Shown one piece after another: positions 45,201-57,713 of a stretch of DNA of 64,000 bases. Each line of letters opens with the position of its first letter. The stretch's first letter is position 1. Position numbers and translations under genes: made by a program. Source of the stretch: Lampris incognitus (Eukaryota; Chordata; Actinopteri; Lampriformes; Lampridae); contig NC_079216.1 in NCBI RefSeq assembly GCF_029633865.1, positions 68,837,667 through 68,901,666 on the forward strand, given 5' to 3'. Below the pieces are notes generated by a model. That model ran no database searches and had not been told where the DNA came from. It saw nothing but the letters and a program-made list of their open reading frames with translations.

Positions 45201-48200
45201 GCCATATTTAACAGTTAAAGCATCATATCTAACAGTTAAAGAGTATTATTTAACAGTTAAGAGTCATATTTAACAGTTAAAGAGTCATATTTAACAGTTA
45301 AAGAGCATTATTTAACAGTTAAGATTCATATCTAACAGCTCAGAGTCATATTTAACAGTTAAAGAGTATTGTTTAACAGTTAAGAGTCCTATTTAACAGT
45401 TGAAGAGTCATATCTAACAGTTAGTCATATTTAACAGTTAAGAGTCATATCTAACAGTTAAAGAGTATTATCTAACAGTTAAAGAGTATTATTTAACAGT
45501 TAAGAGTCATATCTAACAGTTAAAGAGTATTATTTAACAGTTAAGAGTCATATTCAACAGTTAGAGACATATCTAACATTTAAAGAGTATTATTTACCAG
45601 TTAAAAAGTATTATTTAACAGTTAAAGAGTCATATTTAACAGTTAAAGAGTATTATTTAACAGTTAAGAGTCATATTTAACAGTTAAAGAGACATATCTA
45701 ACAGTTAAAGAGTATTATTTACCAGTTAAAAAGTATTGTTTAACAGTTAGTCACATGTAACAGTTAAAGAATCATATCTAACAGTTAAAGAGTATTATTT
45801 AACAGTTAAGTCATATTTAACAGTTAAAGAGTCATATCTAATAGTTAGTCATATTTAACAGCTAAGAGTCATATTTAACAGTTAAAGAGTCATATCTAAC
45901 AGTTAAAGAGCATTATTTATCAGTTAAAATGTATTATTTAACAGTTAAAAGTCATATTTAACAGTTAAAGAGTAATATTTAACAGTTAAAGGGTAATATT
46001 TAACATTTAAAGATTAATATTTAAGTTAGAATAATATTTCAGTTACAGTCATATTTAACAGTTAAAAAGTATTTAACAGTTAGATTCATATTTAACAGTT
46101 AAAGAGTCATATTTAACAGTTAATCATATTTAACAGTTCAAGAATAATATTTAACAGTTAAAGGGTCATATTTAACAGTTAGTCATATTTAACAGTTAAA
46201 GAGTAATATTTAACATTTAAAGAGTCATATTTAACAGAGTATTATTTAACAGTTACAGTTAAAGAGTATTATTTAACAGTTAAAAAGTATTATTGAACAG
46301 TTAAAGAGTGTTATTTAACAGTTAAAGAGTCATATCTAACAGTTAAAAAGCATTATTTAACAGTTAGAGTCATATTTAAGTTAGAGTCATATTTAACAGT
46401 TAAAGCGTCATATTTAATAGTTAAAGAGTATTATTTAACAGTTAAAGAGTCATATTTAACAGTTAGAGTATTATTTAACAGTTAAAAAGTCATATTCAGT
46501 AGTTAAAGCGTCATATTTAACAGTTTAAAACGTATTATTTAACAGTTAAAGAGTCATATTTAACAGTTAAAGAGTGATATTTATCCACTGACACTGTGCA
46601 GTGCCTACTACACACTGCCAAGTGCAGGGCTAAACGTGATTAAACTGTAATGTACATGTCTGGGGTGAGGCTTTTATTCTATTAATTAAGAGGGCATGTA
46701 CGGATGTAGCGATCATAGGCGGAGTTTGACATTCGAGCCAGGGGGGACAAAAAAAACAAAAACTAATTGTAACAGCTGAGACCTGGCCTACCACCCTGGG
46801 AACACAGCACGAGCAGATATGGACAAAACAAACATGTTAATTAAACATATATGTTCATTTTTAAAGCAGATTTGAAATTACATCGTAACAATTTAACAAT
46901 TCGCCTTTATGAAATCCAATCACGGCACGGCTGTCTTGGAACGCAATAGACACAAGGTGGCGGAATGCCCCGACACTTAAAAATTAAACTAAATGCAACA
47001 GCCCCAACGTAAATAAAGTCCTAAATCAAAGGGGCATCTCCAGGGAATTAAGAAAGTGTTCAACTTAAGTGGAAAACGATCGCTTTGTACTTCCAAAACC
47101 TTTTGAGGGGAATTGGGGCAGAGTAGGTTGCTTAGGACGGCCGTGTTTTCTCCAGGATCATCTGTGGTACCTAGTTGGGCTAGCTAGTGCATCTGCGGTA
47201 CCTAGTTGGGCTAGCTAGTGCAGCTGTGGTACCTAGTTGGGCTAGCTAGTGCATCTGCGGGGGGACCGTCAGGACTGCTAGCAGTTGCTGCTAATCCAGA
47301 GCTGCTCCAAGTTTCCTCCAAGTTCACAACAGTATCGTTTTGCCCATCGTCATCATCGGTTATTGATGTTTGTGTTGTATCCTTGTTAGATCCCGATGGC
47401 TGACCATGTGTGTCGTCTGGAGCTCGACGTTTTAAAAATCTCCTTATGTCCATATTTTCATGCCGACTAGATAACTACAACGTTATTACCCATGTATGCT
47501 ACGTGAGAATCGCTGGTTCGATTTACGTTAGCGTACGTGTCACTCGTCACATGACCCAGAGCCCTGAACTTTTTTTTTTTTTTTACTAAAGCAGTATATG
47601 AACTCAGATGTATTACCTAGTACCATTTAGTTGTTTTGTGTTATTTAAAATATTGATAAAATATCTGGTCATGCCAAACGTAATTATTCCACTCTTTTTT
47701 GAAACAGTGCAATTACCCGTTTCAGCAACCAGGGGGCAGTGCTCCCCCTGCCCCCCCCCCCCCACCGCAAACTCCGCGCACGGTAGCCATCCATACATGC
47801 CCTCTCGAAGGTCAACATCCTGTTTATCATTTATGCCAACACTAAAGTAAGGAGCATTGAACATTTGACACCACAAATATGACACTAACTCCCAATAGCA
47901 CATGTACTTCGACTAAAGGCCAAATCATATATGACCACAGCCAATTTGTTAGGACAGACAGAAGCTGCAAAATGCACCTGTTTAACATTTACTAACATGA
48001 AATTACCCGTAGCCTGACTGACGTGGTTGCCATCTTCCTCAGCTGGGTTAGCGGGCAGCACGGTGACCTTGGTGCCGGTTTGCTGAATGAACTGCTTCAG
48101 GTTCACTTGCCTCAGCTCCTTCGTCAGCTGCTCCAACTCATGCTGCATGTCCTTGGTTCAAAAAACAACAACAATTAAGACTGTCACAAACAGACTGTAG

Positions 48201-51200
48201 CTTCGACTGAATTTCTATCGCACACGTCACCCTTTCAATGCAGTTGAACTATCAGAAAAACAGACCATCAAAGAGCTTTATTTGTCAGAGGAAAACTGCT
48301 TCACCTGCAGTCTTTTGCTGCTCTGTCCCAGCGACCTGTCCACAGCTCTGCAGCTGCTCTCCAGCTGAACAGCTTGCCTCTCCTGGGCCTTCAGCTCCGC
48401 TTTGGCCCTCAGGGCCTGAGTTCGAGCCTCTGCCTCACTGACCCACTGGGTCTCCTGCCTCTCCCTCTGCAACCTCTCTTCCTCTAGGCCAGCCTCTACA
48501 CCCTGACCGAGAAGACAGGAAGTTGGAGGAAAGGTTGAGACCAGATACTCCACGTCATGTGTGCAGACCATACATACACATTAATTCCACATGAACAAAC
48601 CTAGTCAGCATTTAAAGTGTGGCACACAGTGTGCCCATGCAACCTGACTGTTCTCCAAACATAACATAGCACTAATATCACCTCCTACAACCTTTAGAAT
48701 AAATAAACAAACAAAAAACCACAAGCCCGAGCCTTGACATACAGAATCTGTTGGCATCCCTTCCAAGTACAGGGATATCCAAGTCAGACATGTAATGACA
48801 TACTGTCACCAAACACAAGGGCATATCTTTTATATAAACCATACGACTGCCCTTTGCTTTGCAACCACTGGAATGCTGCACAAACGTTGGCCTCTTAAAA
48901 CGGGTCATAAAACATCACGGTTCAGAAAGGCTTTCCTTTCCTTCCCGAAAACGAAACCTGGATCCTCCAAACACAAAACCCTGACCCTCTCCACGCCCTC
49001 CAAACACGAAACCCTGACCTTCTCCATACCCTCCAAACACGAAACCCTGACCCTCTCCACGCCCTGCAAACACGAAACCCTTACCCTCTCCACACCCTCC
49101 AAACACGAAACCATGACCCTCTCCACGCCCTCCAAACACGAAACCCTGACCCTCTCCACACCCTCCAAACACGAAACCCTGACCCTCTCCATGCCCTCCA
49201 AACACGAAACCCTGACCCTCTCCACGCCCTCCAAACACGAAACCCTGACCCTCTCCACGCCCTGCAAACACGAAACCCTTACCCTCTCCACACCCTCCAA
49301 ACATGAAACCTTGATCCTCTCCACGCCCTCCAAACATGAAACCCTGATCCTCTCCATGCCCTCGAAACGCGAAACCCTGATCCCCTCCACGCCTCCAAAC
49401 GCGAAACCCTGATCCTCTCCATGCCCTCCAAACGCGACCCTGATCCCCTCCACGCCTCCAAACATGAAACCCTGACCCTCTCCATGCCCTTCCAACACAA
49501 AACTCTGACCCTCTCCACGCCCTCCAAACTCGAAACCCTGACCCTCTCCATGTCCTCCAAACACGAAACCCTGACCCTCTCCACGCCCTCCAAACACCAA
49601 ACCCTTACCCTCTCCACGCCCTCCAAACATGAAACCCTGACCCTCTCCACGCCCTCCAAACACCAAACCCTGATCCTCTCCATGCCCTCCAAACATGAAA
49701 CCCTGATCCTCTCCATGCCCTCCAAACATGAAACCCTAATCCTCTCCATGCCCTCCAAACATGAAACCCTGACCCTCTCCACGCCCTCCAAACATGAAAC
49801 CCTGACCCTCTCCACGCCCTCCAAACACCAAACCCTGATCCTCTCCATGCCCTCCAAACATGAAACCCTGATCCTCTCCATGCCCTCCAAACATGAAACC
49901 CTAATCCTCTCCATGCCCTCCAAACATGAAACCCTGACCCTCTCCATGCCCTGCAAACACAAAACCCTGACCCTCTCCACGCCCTCCAAACACGAAACCC
50001 TGACCCTTTCCATGCCCTCCAAACACGAAACCCTGTTTCTCTCCATGCCCTACAAACACGAAACCCTGATCCTCTCCATGCCCTACAAACACGAAACCCA
50101 GATCCTCTCCACGCCCTCCAAACACGAAACCCTGACCCTCTCCATGCCCTCCAAACATGAAACCCTGACCCTCTCCACGCCCTCCAAACACCAAACCCTT
50201 ACCCTCTCCATGCCCTCCAAACACGAAACCCTGATCCTCTCCACGCCCTCCAAACACAAAACCCTGATCCTCTCCACGCCCTCCAAACACGAAACCCTGA
50301 CCCTCTCCACGCCCTGCAAACACAAAACCCTGACCCTCTCCACGCCCTCCAAACACGAAACCCTGACCGTTCCATGCCCTCCAAACACGAAACCCTGTTT
50401 CTCTCCATGCCCTCCAAACACGAAACCCTGATCCTCTCCACGCCCTCCAAACACGAAACCCTGATCCTCTCCATGCCCTCCAAACACGAAACCCTGACCC
50501 TCTCCACGCCCTCCAAACACCAAACCCTTACCCTGTCCATGCCCTCCAAACACAAAACCCTGACCCTCTCCACGCTCTCCAAACACGAAACCCTGACCCT
50601 CTCCATGCCCTCCAAACACGAAACCCTGACCCTCTCCACGCCCTCCAAACACCAAACCCTTACCCTCTCCATGCCCTCCAAACATGAAACCCTGATCCTC
50701 TCCATGCCCTCCAAACACGAAACCCTGACCCTCTCCATGTCCTCAAAACATGAAACCCTGACCCTCTCCACGCCCTCCAAACACCAAACCCTTACCCTCT
50801 CCACGCCCTCCAAACACGAAACCCTGATCCTCTCCATGCCCTCCAAACAGTAAACCCTGATCCTCTCCATGCCCTCCAAACATGAAACCCTGACCCTCTC
50901 CATGCCCTCCAAACACGAAACCCTGATCCTCTCCATGCCCTCCAAACATGAAACCCTGATCCTCTCTATGCCCTCCAAACATGAAACCCTGATCCTCTCC
51001 ATGCCCTCCAAACACGAAACCCTGACCCTCTCCATGTTCTCCAAACATGAAACCCTGACCCTCTCCACGCCCTCCAAACACCAAACCCTTACCCTCTCCA
51101 TGCCCTCCAAACATGAAACCCTGATCCTCTCCATGCCCTCCAAACACGAAACCCTGACCCTCTCCATGTCCTCAAAACATGAAACCCTGACCCTCTCCAC

Positions 51201-54200
51201 GCCCTCCAAACACCAAACCCTTACCCTCTCCACGCCCTCCAAACACGAAACCCTGATCCTCTCCATGCCCTCCAAACAGTAAACCCTGATCCTCTCCATG
51301 CCCTCCAAACATGAAACCCTGACCCTCTCCATGCCCTCCAAACACGAAACCCTGATCCTCTCCATGCCCTCCAAACATGAAACCCTGATCCTCTCCATGC
51401 CCTCCAAACATGAAACCCTGATCCTCTCCATGCCCTCCAAACACGAAACCCTGACCCTCTCCATGTTCTCCAAACATGAAACCCTGACCCTCTCCACGCC
51501 CTCCAAACACCAAACCCTTACCCTCTCCACGCCCTCCAAACACGAAACCCTGATCCTCTCCATGCCCTCCAAACACAAAACCCTGACCCTCTCCATGCCC
51601 TGCAAACACAAAACCCTGACCCTCTCCATGCCCTCCAAACACGAAACCCGGATCCTCTCCATGCCCTCCAAACATGAAACCCTGATCCTCTCCATGCCCT
51701 CCAAACATGAAACCCTGACCCTCTCCATGCCCTCCAAACACAAAACCCTGACCCTCTCCACGCTCTCCAAACACGAAACCCTGACCCTCTCCATGCCCTG
51801 CAAACACAAAACCCTGACCCTCTCCATGCCCTCCAAACACGAAACCCGGATCCTCTCCATGCCCTCCAAACATGAAACCCTGATCCTCTCCATGCCCTCC
51901 AAACATGAAACCCTGACCCTCTCCATGTCCTCCAAACACAAAACCCTGACCCTCTCCACGCTCTCCAAACAAGAAAACCCTGACCCTCTCCATGCCCTCC
52001 AAACATGAAACCCTGACCCTCTCCATGCCCTGCAAACACAAAACACTGACCCTCTCCACGCCCTCCAAACACGAAACCCTGACCCTTTCCATGCCCTCCA
52101 AACACGAAACCCTGTTTCTCTCCATGCCCTCCAAGCACAAAACCCTGACCCTCTCCAAACACGAAACCCTGACCCTCTCCATGCCCTCCAAAAACGAAAC
52201 CCTGATTCTCTCCACTCCCTCCAAACATGAAACCCTGATTCTCTCCACGTCCTCCAAACATGAAACCCTGACCCTCTCCACGCCCTCCGAACTACCCTGC
52301 AGTGTCTGTTTGGCTTTTAATGTTCCTTCCCGATGCTTTCACTTTGAGATGTATTTGTAACCAGAAGTGTTATTAATAAAACCTGTCATCATTATTATCA
52401 TCATTATTATTATCATTAGAATTATTATTATTTCTTTCACGTTTCCTGTTTTACATCCTGTAGAGCCGGGTCTAAACTATGGACCTGAAGCACTATAGAG
52501 CAGATGTCACTTGATTGACAGTACTCGTCGTAATATGTGGGCTGTTCTGAGTAGGGCGATCTTTTGGACTGCACAGATGTTGATGTTACCTGGGATACAG
52601 TTGGTGAACTTTTCCTTATTATCATTATTACTATTATCATTATTGTTATTATTATCATCATTATTATCATTATCATTACTATCATGATCGTCATTATTAT
52701 TATAATATTACCATTATCATTATTATCATTATCATTATCTTATTAGTATAAATGCCCTTAAAGAACTGACAACAAAAAGCTACAGCTCTGAAGAGTTACA
52801 TGCAAAGAAATGTCCTTCATATCTGTGAATGTTCTCATTCATTCAGGTCATAGTTATCCAAACGAGTTGAATCAAGTGCAACTGGACTTGGTATATATCC
52901 GTGAAGACGTTTCGCCTCTCATCCAAGAGGCTTCCTCAGTTCGTGCCTTTCTGGCTAGACCAAGCTAGTCTGACTGGCTGGTGATGAAACTCCACCTATC
53001 TCCAACTTACAATGCCGTCCTTTCATCTCTACCCAGGAGACTCAAAAGCTTAGCCTCCAAGAACAACAGTCGGTCACTAACGGCTCCAACGACTCATGAC
53101 CACTGAATGGAGCACTAACGAAGTCGAAACTAACACCTCCAACGACTGTCATTGCTAAACATCGGAACACAAAAGAGCCATTGACATCAATAGCTCTGAT
53201 AACGACTACAAAGAGGATAAATATCTGAGTCTCATCACCAGCCAGTCAGACTAGCTTGGTCTAGTCAGAAAGGCACGAACTGATGAAGCCTCTTGGATGA
53301 GAGGTGAAACGCCTTCACGGATATATAACCAAGTCCAGTTGCACTTGATTCGGGTCCTTCTTCATACTTTCCATCAACAGATGCTGCAGTATCAATAGAA
53401 AAGTCTCAGCTTTAACTATTTATTCTTCTTGGTGGGGAAAGTACTGGCAAAACAGAACAGGTGACTCAGTTTAGTTTCAAATGGACCTTTAGGATTTGGA
53501 GCTCAAACACAACTGATATTACTAGTCTTTTTTTTGGGGGGGGGGTTCCCCCTTTTTCTCCTCAATTGTATCCAGCCAATTACCCCACTCTTCCGAGCCG
53601 TCCCAGTCGCTGCTCCACCCCCTCTGCTGATCCAGGGAGGGCTGCAGACTACCACATATCTCCTCCGATACATGTGGAGTCACCAGCCGCTTCTTTTCAC
53701 CTGACAGTGAGGAGTTTCACCAGCAGGACGTAGTGCGTGGGAGGATCACGCTTTTCCTACAGAGAATCACGCTAAAAAGAAACAAAATTTCGTTTCTTTT
53801 GTGTCAAGTACACGACAGAAATGACAATAAATTGTTCTTGAGTCTTGATCCTCCCAGTTCCCCCTCCCCCCCAAACAGGCGCCACGACCGACCAGAGGAG
53901 GTGCTAGTGCAGCAACCAGGACACATACCCACATCCAGCTTCCCACCCGCAGACACGGCCAATTGTGTCTGTAGGGACACCCGACCAAGCCAGAGGTAAC
54001 ACGGGGATTCGAACCGGCAAGCCCCGTGTTGGTAGGCAAGGGAATAGACTGATATGCTACCCGGATACAATTACCAATTTTACCATAGGTATAAGAATGT
54101 TAAAAGACAAACAACAATCTTCAGGGTTGTAGCCTTAAGTAATTTTCTCTCAGGTAATCATATTTTACTTTTCCTGATAAAGCCTACAAAAGTTTTTTTC

Positions 54201-57200
54201 CTAGGAGTCTTACCTCCTCATTCTAAACCTTTAAGAGTCTTCAAACTGACAAAATATAATATAACACACCTGCACGCGAGCAATTTTCTCCTCGATCTCC
54301 ATTTCACAGCCCTGCAGACGACCACGGAGCTCCTGCAGCCTCTCCTCCAGCTGCCTTTCACTTTCTAGCTCAATCTGCAACTCACTAGCCCAGAACTCCT
54401 CTTCCTCCATCTCCACCTCATTCTTTCTCAGACGTCTCTCCAGCCTTAATATCTCCTCCACGAGAGCTCCTTCTCCTCCACCTGTGTCTGCTCCACCTCT
54501 CCCCCCTCGTCCGTTACCCCAGGTCTGCAGCTCAGCCTCATAGGCCTCCAGCCTTTTCTCCAGCACGTTGAGAGTCTCTCTCTGCAGACCAACCAGCCTG
54601 ACCAGGTCTTCCATGCGACAAGCCCACAGCCCAGGAGAGACGGCCCCTGTGGAAACTGCCACACGGTGTAGGTTTCCCCCATTGCCCAGGAGCAGTCTTC
54701 GTTTGGTCTCTACCTCTCCTACCCTTCCGCCACTCAGGATGTCCCTGAGGCCCCGGGGTCCACCAGTAAAGGTTAGAGACTTGCGTCGCGGCTCACGGCG
54801 GCGTAGGGAACGGTCGTTGGGGTGACGGAGCTTTGCGAGGGGTGGAAGGCTCTGCCGGTGCAGCCCACGTTCGGGGCCCCTGAGAGGGGGTCCTTCTGAA
54901 GGGGGCCGTTCAGTCAGGGAGGGGCCTGTGCGATGAAGGATCAGCTGGACGTCACCGGCATACTGGCCCCAGGTGTTAAGGGAAACCACAGGGCTCTCAT
55001 GGGGGGCTAGGTGGCGCTCTGTGTCCCGCCATTTTTCTACCAGAGTGTATCTCCCAGTACGACCTGAAAAAAAAAAAAGATATTCCATTATACGCACTAT
55101 GAAATCTTGCTCTTTATAGAATGGCCTCTTATTTGAAGGAACTCTAACTAGCTCTTCAGTAGGAACATGCAGACCGAACAACTATCTGGCACTTCTAACA
55201 CACCAACGCCTGTATGCACAAGACTGAGAAAAACAAAAGCATTGGTCGTGACTTATGGTCATCAAACACTGCATTTTTCACTATAGAAAAAAAAAATGAG
55301 AGGAAGCGGTTCAGTGGCAATATTTTTTTTTTTACTCGGAAAAGGAAAGGGGGATGAGTCAGACTTTCCCTGCTGCTGTTCACGTTGTGGGAAGTGATGT
55401 AAATACAGTCTGCTCCACTACTGCCGTCACCCAAGGAGTCATATGGAAAGGGGGCGAGCTTAGATCCCAACCAAGCACTACAAACTGGCTTGGGACTGAA
55501 CCTCTGTAGACACCATGCCCCCACATCCCATATGTAAAGCAGGGAGGACAGATATTTGCTCGCCTCATATGGGGGTAATTTTATTAAACCGGTATTGTGG
55601 AACGTGTTACTCCAGCCCTCCATTTCAAAAGCAGGTTGATGAAACAAGAAACATGTGCTTACATTTAACCTATGCACTTCTGTTTGGCATCTACTGAATG
55701 TAAATCTCATTTCTGACAGCTTTGTGACATAACTGAACAAGTCAGAAGAAAATATGTGTTTAGTAAAAACCAGCAACTTAAGTGAAAACTTGAATATTGT
55801 ATGCTGAGTATTTGTCTGATATTACATGTATGTATGCTGGCTAGTGAAAAAACCTGAAGGGACAGAAACAACCTGCAGGGACAGAAGCTCGATGCTTATT
55901 TGTATCAAGAATGTGGTGACATTTCAGACATCTGTCAGCCAAAACAGGCGCCAGTTTGATTAATGGCTGACAGATTAATGATGAAAATTCAAACCAATAA
56001 TACCCTGCGCTAAACTAAGCCTGACAAGATATACTTCAGAGTAGCTGTGTCTGCACACAGTTGACAACTTGCATCTTTACCTTGCCACTCTAAAAGGTTT
56101 TGCTGTGTTGGTAGTACATCATACATTGCTCCGATAATGGATTTAATGAGAGTTGCCGCCATGGTCCACAGTTCGCACCAGCCAATCCTTCCTCCTCTCT
56201 ATATCATTCAAATCCATTCACTGACCTTGCTTTGCCTGTGAAGCTGCCCTTGCATGCCTATCAGCATCCTCCTGCCACCAAATCTGAACAACAAACATTT
56301 GCCCTCTGTCCAACAATGTACACTTACTCCAAGACTTCCATGCATCTCCTGACCCAAACCCTGCTCTTCCCATTTTAACTTGCTATGTTTTCACTTCGTT
56401 CAAGTGCCCCCTGGGCACACTGGACTCCTCTTTCAGTTTCCATTTCCTCCCTGCTTTCACCTGCGATGCTGTAGCCTTAACCACCAAGTCCCTAGAGTAA
56501 GACAGCCACCTCCAGCCTCATCTTAGCAAGCTTGAATTCCTCTGTCAACAAACTAGTCAATGGCAATTCCAAAAATCCCTCACCAGTAATCTCATATACT
56601 GTCAACAGTCACATGGTGCATGGTAACAATCCAAATTGCAAGCACAATTTCAATTTGCCAGGCAAAAATTACCCACCAAAGCTTGATACCTTGCATAAAG
56701 ACCTTTCTCATCCTGCAGCCTTGCCTCTTATTGCTTAAGGACGAACTACACCAGCTACCTAGACTCTTGACAGGTTTCTCTATTATAGAGGGGATGATTT
56801 CATCAGGCTGAAAGCTGAATGCACTACTCACTCTCCAATGACCTTTTTACTCCTAGATTTACTAGGCTGACTTTCATCATTGCCCATCTTAGGTTGTAAT
56901 TCAACTTTGCCAATAGCCTGTGTGTACATGGAGTTGTAGTTGTACCTTTGGTCATGTCATCCATGTACTCTCTGATGGTGTGGGGCCATCACAGAGAGAG
57001 ATGCACCCCTCTGCAACTTCTCAACACCAACAACCCACTTGGATGCTCTAATTTTCACCTCCATGGCCATGGTAAAAGCTAGAGGTGAAATAGTGCAATT
57101 TACCATTTTCCCTATCACTAGCTGCTGCCATGTACTCTCTCGTGGTAAAGCAAAACTTAATATGATGAAGATATGCTCTGACTAATGGTGTCAGGGACCT

Positions 57201-57625
57201 GAAAGAAACTGAATGCCTTCCACAAAAGGTTATGTGGCACAGAGCTAATGGCATTTGCAAGATACAAAAACAAAACAAGGAAATATCTCTCCCTGAGAAC
57301 TCTGGAATTCCTGCTGTCTGCACCGAGGTGTCTATTAACTTATTTACCTTTAGATATGCCACCAACCTCCTTGATATTACTCTAATGAAGACCTTCCCTT
57401 CCACACTAAGAATACAAGTAGGTCTAAACTGTCAAATCCCCACTGCATCCTCCTTTGGTATAAAAATATCCAACCAACAGCACCATATATTGACGCTATT
57501 GACAAAGTGTCAATATATCGACGTGGAAAGTAGCCTTCAACATCTGTATAGAGACACAGTGGGTGTTCTATAGACCACAGTGTGAAACTTAAGCCATGAT
57601 TTTTGAATATTACATACAACATTAG

Positions 57626-57713
<88 letters not shown>

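Larger units (their letters stand above)
46690..47808 (-). mobile_element. hAT-like DNA transposon remnant
   Basis: Imperfect inverted ends: GAGGGCATGTACGGATG...GGCGGAGTTT at 46690-46735 and its complement AAACTCCGC...CATCCATACATGCCCTC at 47768-47808. Inside, the minus strand codes for a short N-terminal piece of the type seen in fish hAT/ZMYM-like transposases. Most of the transposase is absent, so it is a deletion derivative. Confidence 0.5.

Noticed and set aside
50199-52046. A 615-codon minus-strand frame with 11-residue repeats
   Set aside because: Product of a 33-bp array lying between phase-matched rassf8 exons 2 and 3. The plus strand is open as well, which is typical of such arrays.
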